In this document: piece after piece, positions 11,209 to 19,584 of the stretch
How the letters are laid out: each line of letters begins with the position of its first letter
Position numbering within the stretch: position 1 is the stretch's first letter
Origin: Myxococcota bacterium
GTDB lineage: Bacteria; Myxococcota_A; UBA796; UBA9615; JAKLKC01
Direction of reading: 5' to 3'
Length of the DNA: 59,623 nucleotides
Assembly (NCBI GenBank): GCA_023150875.1
Contig: JAKLKC010000042.1
Location: 1 to 59,623 of the forward strand
Notes under the pieces: generated by a model
Told to the model about the DNA's origin: nothing
The model's input: only the letters and a program-made list of their open reading frames with translations
Database searches by the model: none
Position numbers and translations under genes: made by a program

Positions 11209-13422
11209 TCAGCCCGCCAGGTAGCGGGGCGGGATCCACACCCACCCGCCCGGAGCCCCGGCGCCGGACCGGGCCCTCGCCAGGTCCCGCGCGGCGGCGG
11301 CGATCCGGCCGGTGCTCAGGGCCGCCGCCTCCTCCAGCACCGCCGACTGGCCGATGGCCGGCACGTCCACCATGCCCACCACCCGGGTGGCCAGCGCCGG
11401 CTCCCACTCCACGAGGTCCCCCTGGATCTGCCTGCCGAAGCCGCCGAAGGAGCGGTCCTCGTGGGCGATCAGCACCCGCCCGGTCCTGGCCGCGGAGCGG
11501 CGGACGAGGTCCATGTCCGGGGGCACCACCGTCCGCAGGTCGATGACCTCGGCGGAGATCCCCTCCCCGGCGAGGGTCTCGGCGGCCTCCAGGGCCCCGA
11601 GCGCCGCCTTGCCCCAGGCGACGATGGTCAGGTCCTCTCCCGGCCGGCGCACGATCCCCTTGCCCAGGGGCACCGCCACGCCGGCCCCCACCTCGGGGAT
11701 CTCGCCCCTCCGGATCCGGGCCTGGAGGTCCCTGCGCCCCGCCTCGTCCTCGGGCTCGTCGGGAAAGGCGGGGCCGTTGGTCCGGCGGTAGCAGTACTTG
11801 GGCTCCAGGAAGACCACCGGACCGCCGTACCGGGCGGCGCTCACCAGCAGGCCGTAGGCGTCGTAGGACGTCGACGGCATGCAGATCACCAGGCCCGGGA
11901 TGGGCGACAGGTACCCGTCCACGCTCATGGAGTGGTAGATCGCCCCGCCCCCGAAGGGATCGGTGGGCATGCGGACGATCACCGAGGACTTCACCTCCCC
12001 CAGGGTCGACCAGTACACGTTGCCCATGTACACGAACCAGTGGTACGCGTTCAGGCAGTAGTCGCCGAACTGGATCTCGGCGATGGCGGTGGTGCCGGGG
12101 TGGAGGCCCGCGCCGAAGGCGGTGCCCACGATCAAGGGCTCGTTGAGGGGGGAGTCCAGCACCCGGTCGGGGAAGAGCTCCTTGAGCCCGGCGGTGGCCT
12201 GCATGACCCCGCCCAGCCGGCCGATGTCCTCGCCCCAGGCGATGGCGGTCTTCTCGGTGAGGATCTGGCGGTGGGCGGCCCGGATCGCCCCCGCGTAGGT
12301 CACGCAGGTCTCCCGCCGGGTCGCCAGGTCGTCCGGCTCCACCACCTCGGGGAAGGGGGGCCGGACGAACTCGTGGAGGGTGGCGGGATCGGGCTCGGGC
12401 TCCGACTCCGCCAGCCGCTGCCAGGCGGCGACCCGCTGGTCCTCCGCGCCCATGATCGCGCCGAGCTCGTGGTGGGCGAAGTAGTCGGCGCCGCTGCCCG
12501 GCTTCCGCACCACGATGTCCGCCTGCTCCAGCACGCCGCGCCGGACCAGCTCCTCCCCGAAGGACAGGAGGGGATCCGGCTGGGCGAGGTCGAAGCGGTA
12601 GTCGCCGGCCGAGGAGTGCCCGTTGAGGCGCGGCATGTCGTGGACGTGGATCAGGGCCCCCCGCTGCTCCCGCCGGGCGGTGGCGGCGCATCGCCACGTC
12701 GTCTGGTACACGTCGTCGAAGTCCCGGCCGTCGCACTCGTAGAAGTCGAGGCCGAAGGCCTCGGCGTAGCGACGGAAGTCCCGGATCCCGCGGCCCTCCT
12801 CGGGGCGGGTGGAGATGGCGACGCGGTTGTCGGTGACGATCCCGACGAAGGGCAGGCTCCACACCGACGCGGCGTTCATGGCGTCGTGCATGTCCCCCTC
12901 GGCGGTGGACCCGTCGCCGATCACCGCCGCCACCACGGCGTCCCGCACCCCCCGGGCCTTGAAGCCCATGGCGTAGCCCGCCGCCTTGCCCATCTGCATG
13001 CCCACGGGGCTCTGGACCGGGAGCACGCCGATCCCCGGCACGTGGGTGTGGTTGACCATGTTCCGGCCCGCCGAGAAGGGGTCCGTGGCCCGGGAGAACT
13101 GCTGCCGCAGCACCGAAAGGGTGTAGTCGTCGACGCCGTTGAGGGCGCACCACATGGTGATCAGCGCCCCGGAGCGGTAGTGCCCGACGAAGCCGAAGTG
13201 CTCGGGATCACAAGCCTTCTTGAAAGCCAGGGCGCTGGCGACGCCGTGGATCTCCTCGCCGGGGCCCCAGATCGCGAACTTCACCTTGCCCTGGTTCACC
13301 AGGCGGACGATGCGCTCCTCGGCGGAGCGGGACCGGCAGGCGATCCGGTACGCCAGGGCGAGCTCGTCGGCGGAGAGGGCCGGGGCTCGCTCCTGGGTGT
13401 CCAAGCGGGTGGCGGTGGCCAT
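11209..13422 (-). CDS. 2-Oxoacid dehydrogenase E1, alpha and beta subunits fused in one chain
   Basis: 737 residues from ATG 13422 with GGAG 8 bases upstream. Residues 1 to about 360 are an E1-alpha: FGFVGHYRSGA, and the ThDP/Mg2+ motif starting GDG at 169-171 and ending at Asn199. Residues about 385-725 are an E1-beta (AIAWGEDIGRLGGV, LNEPLIVGTAFGAG, DPFGGGAIYHS, LTIVAWGKAA, IDLRTVVPPD). It is a ThDP-dependent decarboxylase feeding a lipoyl E2, of the branched-chain or pyruvate type. Such fused E1 proteins occur in several bacterial groups and are often annotated as branched-chain 2-oxoacid dehydrogenase, but the sequence alone does not fix the substrate. No E2 or E3 gene is nearby. Enzyme class certain, substrate not. 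Confidence 0.92.
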   Translation of the reverse strand: MATATRLDTQERAPALSADELALAYRIACRSRSAEERIVRLVNQGKVKFAIWGPGEEIHGVASALAFKKACDPEHFGFVGHYRSGALITMWCALNGVDDYTLSVLRQQFSRATDPFSAGRNMVNHTHVPGIGVLPVQSPVGMQMGKAAGYAMGFKARGVRDAVVAAVIGDGSTAEGDMHDAMNAASVWSLPFVGIVTDNRVAISTRPEEGRGIRDFRRYAEAFGLDFYECDGRDFDDVYQTTWRCAATARREQRGALIHVHDMPRLNGHSSAGDYRFDLAQPDPLLSFGEELVRRGVLEQADIVVRKPGSGADYFAHHELGAIMGAEDQRVAAWQRLAESEPEPDPATLHEFVRPPFPEVVEPDDLATRRETCVTYAGAIRAAHRQILTEKTAIAWGEDIGRLGGVMQATAGLKELFPDRVLDSPLNEPLIVGTAFGAGLHPGTTAIAEIQFGDYCLNAYHWFVYMGNVYWSTLGEVKSSVIVRMPTDPFGGGAIYHSMSVDGYLSPIPGLVICMPSTSYDAYGLLVSAARYGGPVVFLEPKYCYRRTNGPAFPDEPEDEAGRRDLQARIRRGEIPEVGAGVAVPLGKGIVRRPGEDLTIVAWGKAALGALEAAETLAGEGISAEVIDLRTVVPPDMDLVRRSAARTGRVLIAHEDRSFGGFGRQIQGDLVEWEPALATRVVGMVDVPAIGQSAVLEEAAALSTGRIAAAARDLARARSGAGAPGGWVWIPPRYLAG

Positions 13423-13576
13423 GGGGTCACTCCGGGGACCGTGGGTGGGCGCGCCCGGCGCCGGGACGCCGTGGGGAAGGGGAGGGATAGGCACGGCCAC
13501 CCGGGGGCGCCACTGCCTACCAGAACCGCGCGCGCTTCTCAAGGGCCCCTCCCCCCGGTCGGCGACGCCTTTCCCC

Positions 13577-13582
13577 TATACT
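13577..13582 (+). promoter_or_regulatory. Putative -10 box TATACT of the beta-helix protein gene
   Basis: TATACT, 5 of 6 to consensus, ends 18 bases before ATG 13601, with GGAGGT between. The mRNA leader would be only about 12 bases, just enough for the ribosome site. No -35 is visible. Confidence 0.4.
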
Positions 13583-13600
13583 CGCGGCACCGGAGGTGCC

Positions 13601-15571
13601 ATGCCCGCCCGTCCCGCGATCCGCCCCGCCGTCCTCCTCCTGTGCGCCGCCACTCTCCCCTCCGGGGCCACCGCCGCCACCATCGCGGTCGACGGCTCGG
13701 GGGGCGGCGGCTTCCTGACCATCCAGGAGGGGATCCTGGCCGCCGCCAACGGCGACGTCGTGGAGGTCGCCCCCGGCACCTACGCCGAGGAGATCGACTT
13801 CCTCGGCAAGGACATCGTGGTGGTCGCCACCGAGGGACCCGACGCGACGTTCATCGTGGGCGGCGGCGACGGGGCGGTGGTCACCTTCCACACCGCCGAG
13901 GGGCCCGACGCCGTGCTGGACGGCTTCGACGTCTCCGGGGGCGACAACTCCGACAACTCCGATCACGGGGGCGGCATCGACGTCTACCTCAGCTCGCCCA
14001 CGCTGCGGGACCTGGTGGTGCACGGGAACCGCGCGTTCGTCGGCGGCGGGATCCTGCTCAACCAGAGCGACTCCCGGATCGAGCGCTGCGTGGTGCGGGA
14101 CAACCTGGCGGCCAGCGGCGCCGGGGGCGGGATCTACTCGTACCTGGGAGATCCCTTGCTGGACGGCGTCGAGTTCTCCGGCAACCTCGCCCACCAGGGG
14201 GGCGGCCTCTTCGTTTGGGGCGGGCTGGTGGAGGTCCAGGGGGGCGAGTTCACCGGGAACACCGCCGACCACGGCGGCGGGGCGCGCCTGGACGAGGGGG
14301 CGATGGGCACCCTCACCCAGGTGGTCTTCCAGGGGAACCAGGCGGAGATGGGCGCCGGCCTCTACGTCGGAGGGGCGTCCCAGCCCGACGTCGTCGACTC
14401 GTTCTTCGTGCAGAACGTCGCCGGCGACACGGGGGGCGGCGTGCGGGCGACCGGCGCGGACACGGCCGTCCAGCTCTGGAACTGCCTCGTCGAGGGCAAC
14501 TCGGGCGCCAACGGGGGCGGCGGCCTGGACGTGGAGGACGGCCCCACCGTGGACGCCTTCTCCACGGACTTCGTAGAGAACACGGGGATCTACGGCGGCG
14601 GCACCCTGGTGGACGAGGCGGGGCTCGTCGCCCGGCGATGCCTCTGGTACCGGAACGAGGGCTCGTCGGGGGGCGCGGTGTTCGCGATCTCCGCCGACCT
14701 GGTCCTGGAGGGCAACCGCTTCGCAAACAACTCCGCGGATCCCGGCGGGGGCAACGGCGGCGCCGCCGCGCTCCAGGGGGTGTCGGGCGCCGTGCGGGCC
14801 AACCTCTTCCTGGACAACGGGGCCTACTCCGGCGGCGGGCTCCACGTCAGCGGCCCCCCGGTCCCGGACGTCCACAACAACACCCTGGTGGCCAACGCCG
14901 CGGAGGGGTCGGCGGGGGGGATCCGGATCGCCTCGGGCAACGCCGACGTCCGGGGCAACGTGGTGGCGTTCACGGCCCGGGGCAGCGGGATCTCCACCGG
15001 GGCCGGGGTGGCCGTGCTCGCGTACAACGACGTGTTCGGGAACCCGGACGGGGCCTACAGCGGGGGGGTGGCGGACCCGACGGGCACCGACGGGAACACC
15101 TCCGCCGATCCGGACTTCGTCGCCTTCGCCAGCGACGGCGACGGGCTGGCCGACGACCTGACCCTCGGATCGGGCAGCGCCTGCCGCGACGCCGGCGATC
15201 CCTCCGCCCCCTTCAACGACCCCGACGGCAGCCGCAACGACCAGGGCGCCTACGGCGGCCCGGGGGCCGCGGCGTGGGACCTGGACGACCCGCCTCCCCC
15301 CGAGCCCGGGGACGACGACGACGACGACTCCTACCCCGACGACGACGCCTCCGACGACGACGCCTCCGACGACGACGCGTCGGGCGACGACGACGACGAC
15401 GCCACGGCCCCCGGGGACGACGACGTCGCTGGGGACGACGACTCCGGTGGCCCCGGCGGCTGCGACTGCGACGCTTCGGGCGTGGCGGGCGGCGGCGGGG
15501 CCTCCGGCGTCCTCGTCCTGTCCGCCCTCGCCGCCGTCGCCGCCGCCAACCGCCGGCGCAGGGCGGGCTGA
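13601..15571 (+). CDS. Secreted right-handed beta-helix protein with Asp-rich linker and MYXO-CTERM tail
   Basis: 656 residues from ATG 13601 with GGAGGT just upstream. A signal peptide ends near SGATAA. FLTIQEGILAAANGDVVEVAPGTY is the usual opening of parallel beta-helix proteins of the DUF1565/Pel9A-like kind. Repeated GGGI, GGGL and GNxA turns continue to about residue 500 (GGGIYSY, GGGLFVWGG, GGGVRATG, GGAVFAIS, GGIRIASG). A linker of Asp runs (residues about 570-620) follows. The end has GGCDCDASG, a hydrophobic helix and NRRRRAG, a MYXO-CTERM sorting signal. It is most likely a surface or released protein. Beta-helix folds can be polysaccharide lyases or adhesins, but no lyase active site is evident. 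Its own -10 box lies upstream. Confidence 0.88.
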   Translation: MPARPAIRPAVLLLCAATLPSGATAATIAVDGSGGGGFLTIQEGILAAANGDVVEVAPGTYAEEIDFLGKDIVVVATEGPDATFIVGGGDGAVVTFHTAEGPDAVLDGFDVSGGDNSDNSDHGGGIDVYLSSPTLRDLVVHGNRAFVGGGILLNQSDSRIERCVVRDNLAASGAGGGIYSYLGDPLLDGVEFSGNLAHQGGGLFVWGGLVEVQGGEFTGNTADHGGGARLDEGAMGTLTQVVFQGNQAEMGAGLYVGGASQPDVVDSFFVQNVAGDTGGGVRATGADTAVQLWNCLVEGNSGANGGGGLDVEDGPTVDAFSTDFVENTGIYGGGTLVDEAGLVARRCLWYRNEGSSGGAVFAISADLVLEGNRFANNSADPGGGNGGAAALQGVSGAVRANLFLDNGAYSGGGLHVSGPPVPDVHNNTLVANAAEGSAGGIRIASGNADVRGNVVAFTARGSGISTGAGVAVLAYNDVFGNPDGAYSGGVADPTGTDGNTSADPDFVAFASDGDGLADDLTLGSGSACRDAGDPSAPFNDPDGSRNDQGAYGGPGAAAWDLDDPPPPEPGDDDDDDSYPDDDASDDDASDDDASGDDDDDATAPGDDDVAGDDDSGGPGGCDCDASGVAGGGGASGVLVLSALAAVAAANRRRRAG

Positions 15572-15632
15572 TCCCTTCCGCGGCCCGGGGCGTGCAACCC
15601 GGGGCGCGGGGGGCGCGGGGGGCGGAGGGCCG

Positions 15633-16724
15633 ATGGGGCGGATCGAGGCGTCGCCGGTGGTGGTGGTGACGGGCGCCTCCGCCGGGGTGGGGCGGGCGAC
15701 GGCGGTACGCTTCGCCCGGGACGGCGCCCGGGTGGCCCTGCTCGCCCGGGGCGAGGCGGGGCTGGAGGGGGCCCGGCGGGAGGTGGAGGAGGCGGGGGGC
15801 AGGGCCCTGGTGGTGCCCGTGGACGTGGCGGATCCCGGAGGCGTCGAGGCGGCTGCCGCCCGGATCGAGGAGGAGCTGGGGCCCATCGACGTGTGGATCA
15901 ACAACGCCATGGTCACCGTGCTGGCGGAGGTGGTCCGGACGACGCCCGAGGAGTTCCGCCGCGTCACCGAGGTGACCTACCTGGGCCAGGTCCACGGGAC
16001 GCTGTCGGCCCTCCGACGGATGCTCCCCCGGGACCGGGGGACGGTGGTGCTGGTGGGATCGGCCCTGGCGCACCGCTCGATCCCGCTCCAGTCGGCTTAC
16101 TGCGGGGCGAAGCACGCGGTCCGGGGCTTCTTCGAGTCCCTGCGGACCGAGTTGATCCACCGGGGGAGCGAGGTCCACGTCACCATGGTCCAGCTCCCGG
16201 CCCTCAACACGCCCCAGTTCGGCTGGTGCCGGACCCGCATGCCCCGGCGCCCCCAGCCGGTGCCCCCGATCTTCCAGCCCGAGGTGGCCGCCGACGCCAT
16301 CCACTTCGCGGCGCGGCACCGCAGGCGGGAGCTCTGGGTGGGAGCGCCGACGGCGCTGGCGATCGTGGGCAACCGGGTCGCCCCCGCCCTGGCGGACCGG
16401 TACCTGGGGAGGACGGGTTACGACAGCCAGCAGCACGACGGTCTCGTCCCCGAGGACCGCCTGGACAACCTCTTCGCGCCGGTGGACGACGCGCGGGACC
16501 ACGGGACCCGTGGAGAGTTCGACGACAGGGCCAACGAGGGGAGCCTCCAGCTCCGGGCGGCCAAGGCGAGGCCCTGGCTGGCGCTGGCGGCGGCGGGCCT
16601 CGCGGCGGCGATGCTGGCGGGGAGGGGCGCGGCGAGGGGGCGCCGGGCCGCGGCCCTCACCCGGCGAGGGCGAGGAGTCCGGCGATCCCCAGCGCCAGGT
16701 AGAACAGCGCCTCGCCGGCGATGA
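15633..16724 (+). CDS. SDR-family oxidoreductase with C-terminal membrane tail
   Basis: 363 residues from ATG 15633. The classical SDR core is complete: TGASAGVGRA (13-22) binds NAD(P), INNA at 89-92, and the catalytic Ser143, Tyr156 and Lys160 (YCGAK). Residues about 250-340 are extra and include GYDSQQHDG and a hydrophobic stretch ALAAAGLAAAMLAG, so the enzyme may be tethered to the membrane. The same extended layout is common in bacterial SDRs of unknown substrate. The last 68 bases overlap the convergent OPT transporter gene, and the final 30 residues are Arg/Ala-rich and may not be conserved. Reaction: NAD(P)-linked oxidation or reduction of an unknown substrate. Confidence 0.87.
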   Translation: MGRIEASPVVVVTGASAGVGRATAVRFARDGARVALLARGEAGLEGARREVEEAGGRALVVPVDVADPGGVEAAAARIEEELGPIDVWINNAMVTVLAEVVRTTPEEFRRVTEVTYLGQVHGTLSALRRMLPRDRGTVVLVGSALAHRSIPLQSAYCGAKHAVRGFFESLRTELIHRGSEVHVTMVQLPALNTPQFGWCRTRMPRRPQPVPPIFQPEVAADAIHFAARHRRRELWVGAPTALAIVGNRVAPALADRYLGRTGYDSQQHDGLVPEDRLDNLFAPVDDARDHGTRGEFDDRANEGSLQLRAAKARPWLALAAAGLAAAMLAGRGAARGRRAAALTRRGRGVRRSPAPGRTAPRRR

Positions 16725-18465
16725 GCCCGCCGCCCACGAGGGAGGTGGTGCTCATGTCCTCGGGCACGTCGGCCTCTTTCGGGCGACCGCGGGTGATGCG
16801 CCCCTGCACCGACTGGACGGCGGAGGTGAGTGAGCCGCCGGCGGCGAACCAGGCGGTGACCGGCCACTCCACGAAGCCGCCGAAGCTGGAGGCGTAGGGG
16901 GAGGGCAGCAGGACGGAGTCCGTCACCCACCCGAGGGTGAACCCGGCGCGGCTGCCGGTGGTCAGGCGGCGCCAGCCCGGGCTGCGGTGGAGCCACTTGC
17001 GGGCGACCTCGGTGAGGGTCCCGATGGCGAGGCCGATCCCGAGGGCGGTGATCTTGTAGGGTTCCAGGTGGCCGATGTCCTGGATGGCGCCCACGAACTT
17101 GTAGGTCATCGCCGACTGCCAGCGGTCGTCCGCCAGCTCGGGGTGGGCGAAGGCGTTCACCTGGAGGACGGGGTAGGCCGCGAGGAACACGTCGGCGAGG
17201 ACCACGCACAGCACCGCGCCCATGGTGACCCCCACCACCTGGTAGCGGAACTGGATCCGGCGGTCCGAGCCCAGGCGCCAGCCGGTGGAGCGGTCCTGCT
17301 GCATGTCGCAGGCGATGGAGGTGGACACCAGCAGGATCGAGGCCGCCATCATGCCCACGATGGGGCTCTTGAGCCCCAGCAGCGACATCAGCAGCACCGA
17401 GATGACGAAGGCGCTGGAGATGGGGTTCGAGTCGCTGATCCCCAGGGAGATCCCGTTCACCATCACGAAGACCAGCGAGAGGACGAGGGCGAAGACCACG
17501 AAGCCCAGCGGCTGCCCCAGCAGCGACGTCGCCACCGCCACCGTCGCCACGCCCCAGAAGCCCACCCACGCCCCGAGGCGCAGGGCGTCGCCCCGGCTCC
17601 AGCTCGCGGCCGTGTCCGGGGCGGCCCTCTCGCGGAACCGGGCCGCCGCCTGCACCCCCACCAGGACGATGTCCACGATGGCGGCGCCGAGGATCATCGC
17701 CAGGGCGATGAGGAAGCCGATCTTCCGGAAGCTGTCCTGGGGGCCGAGCCAGCCGATGGAGCGCAGCCACGGGGTCGCGGCGAGTCCGACGAGGCCCATG
17801 ACCAGGCCGGGGACGGCGATGCGTGAGGCGACGACCATGCCCGCCCCGAGGGTCGCGGCGGAGACGTGGGTCGCGGCGACGGCGGGGACGAAGCTGCCCC
17901 CCGCCCCGGCGGCCACCCCCAGGCCGACCCCCGTGGCGAGCTGGAAGACCGACCGGCGCAGCAGCCTCTTGTCGGTGAGGGCCCGCAGGATGTTGGCGAC
18001 GGCGAGGCCCGAGGGGTAGGTGAGGCGCATCCGGTCGACGAGCAGGGGGGTGTAGGCCATGCCGACGCCGACCCCGAACATGCCGATGCAGCCGAAGTAG
18101 AGCATCAGCTTCCAGCTCTCGGGCCGTTCCATCCCCAGCCAGACCATTCCCTGGACGAGGACCGCCATGCCGCTGAGGGAGGCGACCGAGGCGGCCATGG
18201 TCTGCATGTAGTTCGCGCCGTGGCGCCCCTCGGCGCCGTACCCGTAGGTCACGGCGCTGCCCAGGATCCCGGCGAGGACCTGCCCGCCGACGAAGAAGCC
18301 GAGGCTGAAGTTCATGTAGGCCGCGGCGATCCCCCCCAGGGGGCCGAGGACCAGGATCGCCACCGCCGCCAGCATGGCGTGGTAGGCGGGGGTCCCTGGG
18401 GTCGGCAGGAAGCCGGGGCGCCGGCTCCCCGCGGGACGGGGTGTGGACGAGGGCGCGGCGCTCAT
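16657..18465 (-). CDS. OPT-family oligopeptide transporter
   Basis: 602 residues from ATG 18465. The protein is almost entirely hydrophobic helices with about 14-16 spans. Landmarks are LGPLGGIAAAYMNF near residue 45, YMQTMAASVASLSGMA near 87-102, LTYPSGLAVANILRAL, and a late block with LEPYKITALGIGLAIG and FVEWPVTAWFAAGGSL. These match the OPT superfamily (oligopeptide or metal-chelate uptake driven by protons). Bacterial members are mostly uncharacterised and the substrate cannot be inferred here. It overlaps the SDR gene tail to tail by 68 bases and is divergent from the ABC transporter operon. Confidence 0.9.
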   Translation of the reverse strand: MSAAPSSTPRPAGSRRPGFLPTPGTPAYHAMLAAVAILVLGPLGGIAAAYMNFSLGFFVGGQVLAGILGSAVTYGYGAEGRHGANYMQTMAASVASLSGMAVLVQGMVWLGMERPESWKLMLYFGCIGMFGVGVGMAYTPLLVDRMRLTYPSGLAVANILRALTDKRLLRRSVFQLATGVGLGVAAGAGGSFVPAVAATHVSAATLGAGMVVASRIAVPGLVMGLVGLAATPWLRSIGWLGPQDSFRKIGFLIALAMILGAAIVDIVLVGVQAAARFRERAAPDTAASWSRGDALRLGAWVGFWGVATVAVATSLLGQPLGFVVFALVLSLVFVMVNGISLGISDSNPISSAFVISVLLMSLLGLKSPIVGMMAASILLVSTSIACDMQQDRSTGWRLGSDRRIQFRYQVVGVTMGAVLCVVLADVFLAAYPVLQVNAFAHPELADDRWQSAMTYKFVGAIQDIGHLEPYKITALGIGLAIGTLTEVARKWLHRSPGWRRLTTGSRAGFTLGWVTDSVLLPSPYASSFGGFVEWPVTAWFAAGGSLTSAVQSVQGRITRGRPKEADVPEDMSTTSLVGGGLIAGEALFYLALGIAGLLALAG

Positions 18466-18577
18466 GGGTGGACCTCCGCCCGCCGAGGACGCGGGGCGCG
18501 GGACGCGGGGAGCGTACCGGGAACGAGCGTCCTGGAGAACCCCGCCCCGAGGATGGCGCCCCCGCCGGGTCGCGGCG

Positions 18578-18583
18578 TATCAT
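18578..18583 (+). promoter_or_regulatory. Putative -10 box TATCAT placed for leaderless transcription of the ABC ATPase gene
   Basis: TATCAT is followed by exactly 8 bases (cggcgccc) and then ATG 18592. With the usual 6-8 base distance from -10 to the start of transcription, the mRNA would begin at or next to the start codon. No Shine-Dalgarno is present. Confidence 0.45.
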
Positions 18584-18591
18584 CGGCGCCC

Positions 18592-19584
18592 ATGCCCGAT
18601 CCCGCGCTCCACCTCGCCGGCGTGACCAAGCGGTACGCGGACCACATCGCCGTCGACGGGCTCGGCCTGTCGGTCCCGGCGGGGACGATCTACGGCCTGC
18701 TGGGACCCAACGGGGCCGGGAAGTCCACCACCATCCGCATGGTGATGGGGATCGTGGGGAGGGACGACGGCGAGATCCGGGTGCTGGGGCGCGACCCGGC
18801 GGTGGACCGGAGCGTGCTGGACCGTGTGGGCTACCTGCCGGAGGAGCGCGGCCTCTACAAGAAGATGCGGGTGCTGGACGCCATCGTCTTCTTCGCCCGC
18901 CTGAAGGGGATGGGCGCGGCGGCGGCCCGGGCGGGGGCCGAGGGGTGGCTGGAGCGCCTGGACCTGGGCGAGTGGAAGGCCCGCCGGGTGGAGCAGCTCT
19001 CCAAGGGGATGCAGCAGAAGGTGCAGTTCGTCGCCACGGTGCTGCACGATCCCGACCTGTGGGTGCTGGACGAGCCCTTCTCGGGGCTGGACCCGGTGAA
19101 CCAGGACGTCCTGCGGGAGGCGGTGCTGGACGCCCGCCGCCGGGGGCGGACGGTGGTGCTCTCGACCCACGTGATGGAGCACGCCGAGCAGCTCTGCGAC
19201 CGGGTCTGCATCGTCGCCCGGGGGCGGAAGCTGCTGGAGGGGGAGGTGCGCGCGGTGCGGAGGGAGGCGGCGGGGCGCCGCTACTCGGTGGAGTTCGACC
19301 CCCGCAGCGAGGCGGTGGAGCGGGCCATGCGCCCCGGGGCCGCCTTCGCGCGGGTGGCGGCCCGGGGGGAGCGTTACGAGGTGGAGCTGGCCGAGGGCGC
19401 CGATCCGCGGCGGGTGCTGGCCGATCTCGCCACCCTGGATGCGCCCCTGGTGCGCTGGGCGAGGGTGGAGCCGACCCTCCACGAGGTCTTCGTCAGCCTG
19501 GTGGCGGGGCGGGGCGGCGGGGCCTCCCCCGGGGGCGAGGTGGCGGGCGGCGGTGACCCCGGCGCCGAGCGGGTGGCGGGGTGA
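18592..19584 (+). CDS. ABC transporter ATP-binding protein (NatA-like)
   Basis: 330 residues from ATG 18592. Walker A GPNGAGKST (38-46), signature LSKGMQQK, Walker B LWVLDEPF, D-loop SGLD and the switch His in STHVMEHAE are all intact. The C-terminal 100 residues (ARGRKLLEGEVRAVRREA onward) form the accessory domain of DUF4162/NatA-type ATPases. It energises the membrane subunit encoded immediately downstream. The genes overlap by four bases (GTGA), so translation is coupled. NatAB-type pairs export Na+ or drugs, and the substrate here is unknown. The start codon sits 8 bases after a -10-like TATCAT without a ribosome site, which suggests a leaderless message. Confidence 0.95.
   Translation: MPDPALHLAGVTKRYADHIAVDGLGLSVPAGTIYGLLGPNGAGKSTTIRMVMGIVGRDDGEIRVLGRDPAVDRSVLDRVGYLPEERGLYKKMRVLDAIVFFARLKGMGAAAARAGAEGWLERLDLGEWKARRVEQLSKGMQQKVQFVATVLHDPDLWVLDEPFSGLDPVNQDVLREAVLDARRRGRTVVLSTHVMEHAEQLCDRVCIVARGRKLLEGEVRAVRREAAGRRYSVEFDPRSEAVERAMRPGAAFARVAARGERYEVELAEGADPRRVLADLATLDAPLVRWARVEPTLHEVFVSLVAGRGGGASPGGEVAGGGDPGAERVAG

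Noticed and set aside
9548-13153. A 1201-codon minus-strand frame joining the Kelch lipoprotein to the E1 region
   Set aside because: The upstream part is a wrong frame of the E1 gene. The real gene starts at ATG 11134 with a signal peptide and lipobox.
11461-15669. A 1402-codon plus-strand frame across the E1 and beta-helix genes
   Set aside because: It is antisense to a highly conserved E1 enzyme and in a wrong frame of the beta-helix gene. Low-complexity translation.
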